Shown here: positions 21,625-30,944 of the stretch, piece by piece
Numbering within the stretch: position 1 is the first letter of the stretch
Layout of the letters: each line of letters opens with the position of its first letter
Origin: Arthrobacter ramosus
GTDB lineage: Bacteria > Actinomycetota > Actinomycetes > Actinomycetales > Micrococcaceae
Direction of reading: 5' to 3'
DNA length: 64,000 nt
NCBI RefSeq assembly: GCF_039535095.1
Contig: NZ_BAAAWN010000001.1
Location: forward strand, 2,108,001 to 2,172,000
Notes under the pieces: model-generated
Databases searched by the model: none
Told to the model about the DNA's origin: nothing
Seen by the model: only the letters and a program-made list of their open reading frames with translations
Made by a program: the position numbers and the translations under genes

Positions 21625-21656
21625 TAGCGCGCCGCCGGTTCCCGCGCCGGGCGCTA
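21625..21656. terminator. Shared hairpin between convergent genes
   Basis: TAGCGC and GCGCTA flank imperfectly paired GC-rich arms. The hairpin sits between the DUF4870 stop and the hemW stop, and includes the hemW stop codon. No clear T-run. Confidence 0.45.
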
Positions 21657-22883
21657 GTCCGGAAGGATCCGGCGGACCACGGCATCCGCGAGTAGCCGGC
21701 CTTTGAGTGTCAGGATCAACTGTCCTTGGAAGGCCGCTCCTGGCTCAACCAGGCCGTCGGCAATGAGGCCTGCGACGGCGTGGCGGCCCACCTTGTCGAG
21801 CGCGTCGACCTGAAGCCCGGTGCCGAGGCGCGCCTCCAGCATGATGCGTTCCACTTCCCGGGTTCCGGCGTCGAGCGTTTCACGTCCAGCGGCCGGCGAC
21901 ACCCCGCCACCGAGCCTGTTGGCATAGGCGGTGGGGTGTTTGACGTTCCACCAGCGGACGCCGCCCATGTGGGAATGCGCACCGGGTCCGATGCCCCACC
22001 AATCGTCCCCCCGCCAGTAGGCAAGGTTGTGTTTGCACGCCTGTTCGGGTGTGCGGGACCAATTGCTGACCTCGTACCAGTCCAGCCCGGCGGCGCTGAT
22101 CAGCTGATCGGCGAGTTCGTATTTGGCGGCGTGGTCGTCGTCGTCGATTCCGGGAACTTCTCCGCGCCGGATCTGTGCCGCCAGCTTGGTGCCTTCTTCC
22201 ACGATCAGCGCATAGGCGCTGATGTGGTCCGGACTATAGGACAAAGCAGTCTCCAGGGAGGTCTGCCAATCAGCCATGGACTCGCCGGGAGTGCCGTAGA
22301 TGAGGTCGAGGCTCACGGCAAGTCCGGCGTCGCGCGCCCACTGGACCACCAAGGGGACCCGGCTGGGAGTGTGCGTACGGTCCAGGACCTTGAGCACGTG
22401 AGGGACCGCCGACTGCATGCCAAAGGAAATCCGCGTAAAGCCGGCGTCTGCGAGCAGCTGGAGGGACTCCGGCGTCACAGAGTCCGGGTTCGCTTCAGTG
22501 GTGACTTCGGCTCCCGCTTCCAGGCCCCAGTGCCCGACGGCGGCCGTCAGGATGCGTGCGAGATCTTCAGCAGGCAGCAGGGTCGGCGTCCCGCCGCCGA
22601 AGAACACCGTGCTCAGGGGCCGCTGCGGCAGCCCGGAGGCTTCCATGGCCCGGACGGCGAACTCCACTTCCGAAATGGCAGTAGACGCGTAGGCGTCCTG
22701 GGAGGCGCCGCCGCCAAGCTCGGTGGCGGTGTAGGTGTTGAAATCGCAGTATCCGCAACGCACGGCACAGAAAGGTATGTGGACGTACAGTCCAAACTTG
22801 CGCGAATCGACGCCGTCGAGCACCTGCGGCGGCAAGAGGCCGTCCGCAGGTGCCGGATCCCCGAGGGGAAGAACGCTAGGCAC
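21654..22883 (-). CDS. hemW: Radical SAM heme chaperone HemW
   Basis: A 409-residue radical SAM protein that delivers heme to respiratory enzymes; older annotations call it coproporphyrinogen III oxidase. The iron-sulfur motif is CAVRCGYC (Cys39, 43, 46), preceded by GLYVHIPF. FFGGGTPTLLP is also present, with a HemN C-terminal region. True oxygen-independent CPO uses a different extended motif, which favours HemW. It follows lepA on the same strand, a common neighbour. Confidence 0.92.
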   Translation of the reverse strand: MPSVLPLGDPAPADGLLPPQVLDGVDSRKFGLYVHIPFCAVRCGYCDFNTYTATELGGGASQDAYASTAISEVEFAVRAMEASGLPQRPLSTVFFGGGTPTLLPAEDLARILTAAVGHWGLEAGAEVTTEANPDSVTPESLQLLADAGFTRISFGMQSAVPHVLKVLDRTHTPSRVPLVVQWARDAGLAVSLDLIYGTPGESMADWQTSLETALSYSPDHISAYALIVEEGTKLAAQIRRGEVPGIDDDDHAAKYELADQLISAAGLDWYEVSNWSRTPEQACKHNLAYWRGDDWWGIGPGAHSHMGGVRWWNVKHPTAYANRLGGGVSPAAGRETLDAGTREVERIMLEARLGTGLQVDALDKVGRHAVAGLIADGLVEPGAAFQGQLILTLKGRLLADAVVRRILPD

Positions 22884-22961
22884 GGATTTCCCCTCGTGCC
22901 TGTCCTGTGCGCGCCGCTACGGCGCGCGCCTGTCCCGCAGTGTTCCGGGCGAACAGCGCCA

Positions 22962-24815
<1,854 letters not shown>

Positions 24816-24994
24816 GCAGGGTCCTTACTGTCGATACTCACACGGCCGGACTCCGGACTGGTCTGGACCATTCCGGCCGATGCCGCATATCTGAACTAAT
24901 AGTCTCCCATGAACATGACGCCGGTTGTGCACCGTGATCGGGCGCCGTTGCAATGTGAGCGACGCGGCATGGCAAGGGAAAGTACGGTGGTTCC

Positions 24995-25564
24995 ATGGCA
25001 TCGGACACACATTTGCTTGGCAGACTCCTCAAAGGCTCCCTGGGCTACCTTCGACGGATCATCGGAGCCGCGGCCGGCACGCGCCCTAGCCAGCCCCGGA
25101 AAGGCGGGGCAGCGGCGAAGGCGAGCCGGACCCGGAACGCAAGCACCGGCGTCGGGCAGCTTTCCCGCCCGTATCCGGGCGACTTCCGGGGCGCGGTGTC
25201 TCCGCGGTACTCCCCCAATCCCGACGGCAAACCGGACCCCGGAGAGATCGTGTGGTCCTGGGTCCCCTACGAAGAGGACTATTCCCAGGGCAAGGATCGG
25301 CCGGTGCTTTTGATAGGGCACGACGGCGGGTGGCTGCTGGGGCTGATGCTCACCAGCAAAGACCACGACAACGGCCACCGTGCAGACGACTACCTCGACA
25401 TCGGCACCGGCGCCTGGGACCCCCAAGGCCGGCCCAGTGAGGTCAGGGTAGACCGGGTGGTTCGCGTCCATCCGGCGGACGTCCGGCGCGAGGGTGCCGT
25501 CCTCGACAAGCGCACTTTCCAACTGGTGGCACGTCGGCTCAGCGGACAACACGACTCGGCGTAG
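24995..25564 (+). CDS. PemK/MazF-family toxin-like protein
   Basis: A 189-residue protein. The C-terminal half carries a PemK/MazF barrel: PGEIVWSWVPYEED, DRPVLLIG and a later RPSEVRVDRVVRV. The N-terminal 80 residues are basic, Ala/Arg/Ser-rich and likely disordered. Canonical MazF is about 110 residues and has an antitoxin gene next to it; none is visible here. It may be a domesticated family member. It lies 170 bp upstream of rpsT on the same strand. Confidence 0.75.
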   Translation: MASDTHLLGRLLKGSLGYLRRIIGAAAGTRPSQPRKGGAAAKASRTRNASTGVGQLSRPYPGDFRGAVSPRYSPNPDGKPDPGEIVWSWVPYEEDYSQGKDRPVLLIGHDGGWLLGLMLTSKDHDNGHRADDYLDIGTGAWDPQGRPSEVRVDRVVRVHPADVRREGAVLDKRTFQLVARRLSGQHDSA

Positions 25565-25594
25565 ACGCGAAATCCCCGGAAAAGCGCCGAGTCT

Positions 25595-25600
25595 GATAAT
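25595..25600 (+). promoter_or_regulatory. Putative rpsT -10 box and structured leader
   Basis: GATAAT within TCTGATAATATT is one base from the -10 consensus and preceded by TG; no clear -35 is seen. The roughly 130-nt leader that follows contains a long-range inverted repeat GGTTGGC (25641-25647) and GCCAACC (25681-25687). This could support S20 autoregulation as in other bacteria; that role is inferred. Confidence 0.4.
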
Positions 25601-25734
25601 ATTTATGGCTGTGTGTCCGTGCAGGTCGACGGCCACTCATGGTTGGCTGCCATAGGCATCCCCACGCCGCTCAGTCGATGGCCAACCTGAAAACCCTCTA
25701 GACCATTTCCGCATTAAAAAGAGAGTTCACACAC

Positions 25735-25995
25735 GTGGCTAATATCAAGTCCCAGAAGAAGCGCATCCTCACCAACGAGAAGGCTCGCCTGCGTAACAAC
25801 GCTGTCAAGTCTGAGCTGAAGACGGCCATCCGCGCCGTTGCCACCGCCGTTGAGTCCACGGACAAGGATGCCGCTGCAAAGGCTCTTGTTGCTGCCAGCC
25901 GTAAGCTGGATAAGGCTGTCAGCAAGGGCGTTATTCACAGGAACAACGCTGCAAACCGCAAGTCGGCGATCTCCAAAAAGGTCAACGCACTCTAA
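25735..25995 (+). CDS. rpsT: 30S ribosomal protein S20
   Basis: An 86-residue basic helical protein that binds 16S rRNA early in 30S assembly. It starts [20 protein letters not shown], typical of S20, and ends AISKKVNAL. The GTG start at 25735 follows GAGAG at a suitable distance. A strong palindromic terminator lies 26 bp after the stop. The foreign-looking bacteriocin island begins directly beyond it. Confidence 0.97.
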   Translation: MANIKSQKKRILTNEKARLRNNAVKSELKTAIRAVATAVESTDKDAAAKALVAASRKLDKAVSKGVIHRNNAANRKSAISKKVNAL

Positions 25996-26021
25996 GGTTT
26001 ATCCAGTTCGACTGAGCTGAA

Positions 26022-26055
26022 CCTGAGGCCGGCACCCATGGGTGCCGGCCTCAGG
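26022..26055. terminator. Bidirectional terminator between rpsT and the bacteriocin operon
   Basis: A perfect inverted repeat of 16 bp per arm with a 2-bp centre (CCTGAGGCCGGCACCC-AT-mirror), followed by TATTT on the plus strand. It can stop both rpsT and the minus-strand operon. The stop codon of the last operon gene (26051-26053) lies inside it. Confidence 0.85.
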
Positions 26056-26623
26056 TATTTAAGGCGGAGCTACCTGAGACGAGCAGGACCGAGTTTACGA
26101 TGGCGACGATGACGAAGAGAATCGCAAGGCGCCCGTTCGGGGCAACAAACACCGTCTTGGCAGCCGCAATGTAGATGGCCCCTGCGATGGTGCCGAACAG
26201 AATACGCACCCAGGCTTGACCGAGGAGACCGAGCGCTTCGGGCGGCAAAAACAGTCCCATGACGAGGACGGTGGCCATGAACGGGATTTGACCTAGAAGA
26301 ACCCAAAACCAGCTGGCTCCAAGGGTGGGGCCACGTCCTTTGACGATGCCCTTGTATATAAGCCTCAGTACGAGGGCCTGCAGAAACGATGCCAGAATAC
26401 TCCAGATAATGACGCCTGCGCGAAGGAAGGTGACGAGCACCTCTAGGCTCGAAAACTGGTTGTGTTCGGCATTTTCCGTGACCAGCCGTTCAATGCTCGA
26501 TCCCACCGCGAATTGGGCAGCAGCAGTGTATGCGAGCAGGAGGCAGATGATCCAGACAGGGTTGATTTTCTTCGGGCTCTGCCGTGCGGGATGATCGGAC
26601 GTTTTTGGGCTCGCGGAGGTCAT
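26051..26623 (-). CDS. Five-span membrane protein, candidate bacteriocin immunity/accessory factor
   Basis: A 190-residue protein of no recognised family. After a polar N terminus of about 20 residues it has about five hydrophobic segments (near 22-40, 65-90, 103-128, 132-152, 160-182). It is the last gene of the operon, starting 3 bp after the SpoIIM-like gene. In known circular-bacteriocin clusters small hydrophobic proteins give self-protection, so an immunity or accessory role is a reasonable inference from position only. Its base composition is lower in GC than the flanks. The stop codon lies inside the rpsT terminator. Confidence 0.65.
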   Translation of the reverse strand: MTSASPKTSDHPARQSPKKINPVWIICLLLAYTAAAQFAVGSSIERLVTENAEHNQFSSLEVLVTFLRAGVIIWSILASFLQALVLRLIYKGIVKGRGPTLGASWFWVLLGQIPFMATVLVMGLFLPPEALGLLGQAWVRILFGTIAGAIYIAAAKTVFVAPNGRLAILFVIVAIVNSVLLVSGSSALNT

Positions 26624-26626
26624 GAC

Positions 26627-27166
26627 TTACCTTTCAAGTAGTGCGTGTTCGGCCCACTCGGCAAGGGCCGCCAGGAGGTAGAAGGTGGCTGGGGTGATGA
26701 GGACTTCGCGCATCTTTTGAGCCATACGACGCCAAGTGTGTTCTCCTCTGATCACTCCGAGAAGTGTTGGCCAGAACAGGCGTGCCCCTTGGATTGTGAG
26801 TGCCCACGCTACGATCTCGAGTGGAATGTGGACTGCGGTGAGCGCAACGGTCTGGTGGAGCCCAATAGCCGCGGTACTTGCGACCATGCCCATCCCTAGC
26901 CAAATGCCGTTGAGTATCATCATGACCATCGCACCGTAGTGGGTCAGAAATAGTGCGAGAACTGCCAAGGAAGCGTTGTGCAGAAGTATTCTTGGCGCGC
27001 TCATCGAGGTCACGTCAGTGCTACTGCCCCACGTGAAGAGAGAAGCAAGACCAATCCCGCAGGCTATGGCGATCAGAATTTTCAAGAAATCGGTGCCCAG
27101 ATATGGGAAGCGGGAACGCAAGGCTTTGAAAGGAGTGCGAACGCTATTGGTGAGACGACTGCTCAT
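26627..27166 (-). CDS. SpoIIM/DUF95-like membrane protein, circular bacteriocin maturation
   Basis: A 179-residue protein with four to five membrane spans. The centre resembles the SpoIIM/DUF95 family: MVMMILNGIWLGMGMVAS, then a His-Pro-Leu-Glu (HIPLE) in a later span. DUF95 proteins are near-universal companions of circular bacteriocin genes and are needed for maturation or export in studied systems. The ATG overlaps the ATPase stop (ATGA), so translation is coupled. The family call rests on motif resemblance by eye. Confidence 0.7.
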   Translation of the reverse strand: MSSRLTNSVRTPFKALRSRFPYLGTDFLKILIAIACGIGLASLFTWGSSTDVTSMSAPRILLHNASLAVLALFLTHYGAMVMMILNGIWLGMGMVASTAAIGLHQTVALTAVHIPLEIVAWALTIQGARLFWPTLLGVIRGEHTWRRMAQKMREVLITPATFYLLAALAEWAEHALLER

Positions 27167-27774
27167 TTTCGCGCTCCTGTTGGGCGCAGTTCGATCGTAT
27201 CCTTCTGGCGGACCGCGAGATCGTAGTCGGTCCAGTGGTCATCCTCGTGGGTAGCCACGAGGATCAGTCGGCTTCTTCCTACGGCGAGCATTGACTGGCG
27301 TGCAACTAAAGAGCCTTGCTGGTCCAATCCGTTAAGAGGCTCGTCGAGAAGTAGGACATCGACGTTCTTGAGTGCCAAAGCTACTGTCAGAACAAGTCGC
27401 TGGCGCTGTCCGAGGGATAGGTCTGCAACCTTGGTTGGCATCATCTGTTCCGTCAGAAGATGGTGCCCGTCCCCTTCCGGCATCTCCGACGGGCCAATCA
27501 GCGGCCTGACCATATCCAAGTGTTCTTCGACCGTGAGGTAGTCGAGGGTAAGAAAGTCCGTGTCTAGATAGACCGCCGTGAAGTCCTTTCTCCACCGCGC
27601 GATTTCAGTGCACGACGTCGAGATCATGCCACCGAGGAGCTTGAGTAGGGTTGTTTTGCCACATCCATTCGGCCCTCGAAGCGCAACAACGCCTCGGTCC
27701 GGAAGATCTACAGAGGCACGGTCAAAGATGACGTGGGATCCAAAGGCATGATCTACACGCGCTAGAGATTTCAT
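27163..27774 (-). CDS. ABC transporter ATP-binding protein of the bacteriocin operon
   Basis: A 203-residue ABC ATPase with Walker A GPNGCGKTT (about 35-43), signature LSLGQRQRL, Walker B VLLLDEP and the H-loop His in THEDD. It is short, with a single nucleotide-binding domain, and would need a membrane partner; the neighbouring membrane proteins fit. In circular bacteriocin systems such an ATPase works with the DUF95 protein in export and/or immunity. It overlaps both neighbours by 4 bp. Confidence 0.88.
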   Translation of the reverse strand: MKSLARVDHAFGSHVIFDRASVDLPDRGVVALRGPNGCGKTTLLKLLGGMISTSCTEIARWRKDFTAVYLDTDFLTLDYLTVEEHLDMVRPLIGPSEMPEGDGHHLLTEQMMPTKVADLSLGQRQRLVLTVALALKNVDVLLLDEPLNGLDQQGSLVARQSMLAVGRSRLILVATHEDDHWTDYDLAVRQKDTIELRPTGARK

Positions 27775-29168
27775 GTGTCCTCCGTTCCGCGGGCTGAAAG
27801 TTCACGCAGCCACGCAGGTGCGTCGTTGAGAACAAGGACTGTCAAGAGAACAGCCACGAGAGCCAGTGCGCTAGACGTGACGCCAAGCCAGGGACTTTGT
27901 GTTGCTTGCGGTGCAGCGGTGCCGAGAATGCCTGAGAACACAACTGTGAGGCCAGCGCAAAGCGCCGCGCCTAAGCCTGCCTTGGATTTCTGCGCCAATT
28001 TCGAGATCTGCGAGCCTGGCATGACGGCTGTCCGACGCTGGACGATCAAGGCGTCGATGCTTATCTCGAGAGCGACAAGAGCAACAAGCAAAACCGCCGC
28101 TTGGGTGTACTTTCCTAAAATGAAGAATACACATAACACAAAGCTCAATGGCGCAGTCACTACGAGCGCAGTTACCAGGCAGCGGATAATGAGCGGCCTT
28201 ACCCAGGATGGTCTAAGCCTTACTAGGAATAGGGCAAAGCCTAAAGTTTCAGGTGAAGAGATCCGTACGAAAGATGATCGATACAGAACTAAACCCGAGA
28301 AGAAGACAGCAAGAGCAATAAACGGCGCCGTCCACGGCCACGGTGTCATTTCCATGACGGACAAGGCCAAGCTTGACAAGAGAAAAATGCATGCTGCCTT
28401 ATTTGATAAATCAGTCATCAACCCTCGGCTACGTCGGGCACGAGGATGTGCGGCGGTCCTGTAGAGGGCAGGGGTGGACGCGGCTGTAAGAACTGTACCA
28501 GCCAGGATCAACAACAACTTGTAAGCCGATGCGGAGCCGAGGCTTTCATCGATATCAAACGACGGCGCATTCGTAAAGAGAAGAATTAGGCTGCACGCCG
28601 ACAAGGCAACAATCGAAACAACGAGCACCCGGATCCCCGCTCTCTTTAGCGGTGCCACGACAAGAAATGATGAGATTACGAGGGCCCCGGCAGCTAGCAG
28701 GTTATTGACATTGTGCCACCGCAGGTTCTGAAGGATGAGCATGCCGGCGAGACCAAGATCAATAAGGACCAAACCTGCGCGCATCCCTACGTCCAGGGGT
28801 GCTGACACGGTGTTCCAGCAACCATGGGTTTTCCTGTAGCGGCGCCTGGTTTGTAAAAGTACCATTGCCAACAGCACCGTCACGATGCTCACTACGTCAG
28901 GAGTGCTGAGCGGAATTCCCCATGTGATTAACCCGGTCCGCTGAGGCGTCCACACTATTCCGACACCGACGATTAGTAGTGTGAACAAATGCCCAAATAT
29001 CAGTGCATTGTTAATTGCGGTGGTGTGCGATGAAAAGCCTAAACTCGTCAGAAGGTCCTGGAGTCGATGGGACCTTCGCCGAAAATCGTTAGTGAAGGTG
29101 GCCTTGCACCCGGAGAGGACCACAGCGTATACACGAGGACGCCTATGGTTGACGTTCGGCGAGTTCAT
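27771..29168 (-). CDS. Large multi-spanning membrane protein, putative circular bacteriocin maturation protein
   Basis: A 465-residue protein with about twelve hydrophobic segments from roughly residue 35 to 440 and a basic N terminus. It is not clearly related to a named family by eye. Its size and place directly after the precursor gene match the large membrane protein of circular bacteriocin clusters (As-48B type), thought to take part in leader removal, circularisation or transport. ATG 29168 is chosen because GGGAGGG precedes it by 5 bp; a GTG at 29192 would add 8 residues. It overlaps the ATPase gene by 4 bp and is visibly lower in GC than the flanks. Confidence 0.72.
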   Translation of the reverse strand: MNSPNVNHRRPRVYAVVLSGCKATFTNDFRRRSHRLQDLLTSLGFSSHTTAINNALIFGHLFTLLIVGVGIVWTPQRTGLITWGIPLSTPDVVSIVTVLLAMVLLQTRRRYRKTHGCWNTVSAPLDVGMRAGLVLIDLGLAGMLILQNLRWHNVNNLLAAGALVISSFLVVAPLKRAGIRVLVVSIVALSACSLILLFTNAPSFDIDESLGSASAYKLLLILAGTVLTAASTPALYRTAAHPRARRSRGLMTDLSNKAACIFLLSSLALSVMEMTPWPWTAPFIALAVFFSGLVLYRSSFVRISSPETLGFALFLVRLRPSWVRPLIIRCLVTALVVTAPLSFVLCVFFILGKYTQAAVLLVALVALEISIDALIVQRRTAVMPGSQISKLAQKSKAGLGAALCAGLTVVFSGILGTAAPQATQSPWLGVTSSALALVAVLLTVLVLNDAPAWLRELSARGTEDT

Positions 29169-29207
29169 TGTGGCCCTCCCAGGGGTTAGCACGTAAGTGT
29201 CAGCGGC

Positions 29208-29504
29208 TTACCATGCAACGAACTGCTTCAGCGCCCACTTCTTGGCCAGACCAAAAACCAGCCCGGCCACTGCCGCTCCAATACCGAAGGACGCCATGAC
29301 GGCAGCAGCTGCCGCTGCCCAAGAAAGAGCATTGAGTGCAAAGTAAATGTTTGTCGCAAGGGCGGAAGAGATGCCGAGGGTCGCGGTGGCCTGAAAAGCC
29401 ACCGACACTGTGACGAAGAGTGCAAAGCTGACGCCTCCAAGTTGCGCCATCTTCCCTGGGAATGAGCCGTTGCTTCGGCTTCGACTCTCAACGGGAGTTG
29501 TCAT
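29208..29504 (-). CDS. Circular bacteriocin precursor (AS-48/leucocyclicin-like)
   Basis: A 98-residue precursor. Residues 1-18 are polar (RSRSNG), and 22-40 form a hydrophobic leader segment (VSFALFVTVSVAFQ). The core begins around A39-L43 and runs to the C terminus, 56-60 residues. It starts near LGISSALATNI, which resembles the FGIPAAVAGTV of enterocin AS-48 and LGISKSLANTI of leucocyclicin Q. A hydrophobic Ala-rich centre follows, then basic AKKWALKQ and a terminal FVAW like their IAW ends. Such peptides are joined head to tail after leader removal and permeabilise membranes. ATG 29504 follows GAAGGGAA; the longer frame is unlikely. It heads the operon. Confidence 0.82.
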   Translation of the reverse strand: MTTPVESRSRSNGSFPGKMAQLGGVSFALFVTVSVAFQATATLGISSALATNIYFALNALSWAAAAAAVMASFGIGAAVAGLVFGLAKKWALKQFVAW

Positions 29505-29522
29505 GAATGTTCCCTTCATTCG

Positions 29523-29539
29523 GTGACTTTCGTGGTCAC
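29523..29539. promoter_or_regulatory. Inverted repeat upstream of the bacteriocin gene
   Basis: GTGAC-N7-GTCAC, 19-35 bp upstream of the precursor ATG. It could be a regulator site. A further GGTGAC lies at 29548-29553. Confidence 0.35.
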
Positions 29540-29562
29540 ACATGGAAGGTGACTGATGGCAT

Positions 29563-29588
29563 GGCCGACGAAGATGGCTTCGTCGGCC
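29563..29588. promoter_or_regulatory. Strong hairpin upstream of the bacteriocin gene
   Basis: GGCCGACGAAG-ATGG-CTTCGTCGGCC is a perfect 11-bp stem with a 4-nt loop, about 60 bp upstream of the precursor ATG. No T-run follows on either strand, so an operator or an mRNA 5' structure is more likely than a terminator. Confidence 0.55.
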
Positions 29589-29728
29589 ACAGACTCGGCC
29601 TTGTCCCCAAAGCAAAGTCCCACGACCGGCATCTCAGTGGGCAGTCACGTCGGGCGCGGCATCCGGAGGAAGGATTCCCTCACCGCGAAATCTACGGTCA
29701 AAAGGGGCGGCTGGGCAGCCGTTGGCTT

Positions 29729-29784
29729 GAATTTGAGTGGTCGTTGCCCGAAATTGAGTGGTGATTTCCTCGAAATTGAGTACC
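29729..29784. repeat. Three spaced direct repeats, possible IS21-type element end
   Basis: GAATTTGAGTGGT, GAAATTGAGTGGT and GAAATTGAGTACC occur at 29729, 29750 and 29772, spaced 21-22 bp. Repeated short terminal sequences containing AAATTGAG-type cores are typical of IS21-family ends. No transposase gene is present, so this would be a remnant. A phased operator is the alternative. Confidence 0.45.
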
Positions 29785-29927
29785 AGCCGCCCGCCTCTTT
29801 GTGCACTGGTGACACGCGGAGCGCGTCGCGGCACGCCTGCTGACTTTCTTGTGGACTGGCGGGATGTACGTGGGATGAAACTCGCGGCGCCGGGCTGAGT
29901 TGGCCAGCGGCCGGGCACCAGCCCCCA

Positions 29928-30944
29928 CTAGCGGCCGCGGGCCGCGTTGGCAATGACCGTGACGGCGTGCTCTACCGCGTACACGGGATCCCGCGAGAGG
30001 CCCTTCACCTGGGCATCCGCTTCAGCCGTGACCTGGATGGAACGGACCAGGCCTTCGGGAGTCCAACGCCGTACGTCACGTTGGGCCTGTTCAACGAGCC
30101 ATGGCTGCATGCCAAGCTGCTTGGCAATCTGTGCCGACGATCCTTGGGCACCGGCTACCTTGGCCAGGGTGCGCAGCTTTGCGGCAAGGGCGGCCACCAG
30201 CGGCACCGGGTCGACCCCGGTGGCGAGGGCGTGCCGGAGGCTGGACAGGGCTTGCGGCCCGTTGCCGGCCATGGCGGCGTCCGCAACCTTGAAAGCCGTG
30301 GCTTCCACGCGGCCGCCGTAGTAGCGGTCCACGGTGGCTGCGTCGACCGCGGTGGTGGCGTCTGCGATGAGCTGGTTGCATGCCGCAGCAAGCTCGGAGA
30401 GGCTGGCACCGACTGCATTGACGAGGGCCTGGACAGCTTCCGCTTCGATGCGGCGGCCGCCTGCCTTGAATTCCGAACCGACGAATGCTGTTTTCTCGGC
30501 GTCCTTTTTCAAGGGCTGGCAGTCCACCACTGGCCATCCGGACGACTTGATGGCGTCCAGGAGCTTCTTTCCGCGCACCCCGCCACCGTGGCGGAGGACC
30601 AACACGACGTCGTTCTCCGGTTGGGTGACGTATTTCAAGGCATCGGCAAGGAAGGCATCGTTCATCGATTCGAGGCCCTCGATCTCGATGAGTTTGGCCT
30701 CGTCGAACAACGACGGCGTGACCGCCATTGCGAGGGAACCGGACTCGTAGCTTCCGGCATTGAGCCTGCTGATTTCCACTTCGGGTGCCGCGGCCCGCAC
30801 CTGCGAGCGGATCCGATCCATTGCCCGGATTCCGAGGTACTCCTCAGGGCCGGTGATGAGCACTACCGCGGACGGGGTAACGTCCCGCCAGCTGGCGGTG
30901 TTCGCCGCGGAGGTTTTGGCCTTGGAGACCTGGCCAGCAGCCAA
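29928..30944 (-). CDS. holA: DNA polymerase III subunit delta
   Basis: A 338-residue clamp-loader subunit that opens the beta sliding clamp. It has the divergent AAA+ fold without a working P-loop (VVLITGPEEYLGIRAMDRIR near the N terminus) and the helical C-terminal collar domain. TTG 30944 follows GGAAGG at about 7 bp; a much longer frame upstream is a shadow of comEC. Its 5' end overlaps the 3' end of comEC by 82 bp. It normally neighbours rpsT, but here the bacteriocin island lies between them. Confidence 0.92.
   Translation of the reverse strand: MAAGQVSKAKTSAANTASWRDVTPSAVVLITGPEEYLGIRAMDRIRSQVRAAAPEVEISRLNAGSYESGSLAMAVTPSLFDEAKLIEIEGLESMNDAFLADALKYVTQPENDVVLVLRHGGGVRGKKLLDAIKSSGWPVVDCQPLKKDAEKTAFVGSEFKAGGRRIEAEAVQALVNAVGASLSELAAACNQLIADATTAVDAATVDRYYGGRVEATAFKVADAAMAGNGPQALSSLRHALATGVDPVPLVAALAAKLRTLAKVAGAQGSSAQIAKQLGMQPWLVEQAQRDVRRWTPEGLVRSIQVTAEADAQVKGLSRDPVYAVEHAVTVIANAARGR

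Larger units (their letters stand above)
29505..29927. other. Non-coding right boundary of the bacteriocin island
   Basis: Between the precursor start and the holA stop no convincing gene is seen. The region holds the two inverted repeats and the triple direct repeat listed separately. Its last 130 bp return to the high GC of the host chromosome. Confidence 0.6.

Noticed and set aside
25996..29207. Antibiotic-resistance or drug-efflux ABC operon
   Set aside because: A single ATPase with a DUF95-like protein and a 98-residue precursor with a circular-bacteriocin core fits peptide production better than drug efflux.
29645..29953. 102-codon minus-strand frame before the bacteriocin gene
   Set aside because: No ribosome binding site, overlaps the holA stop and repeats, composition not protein-like.
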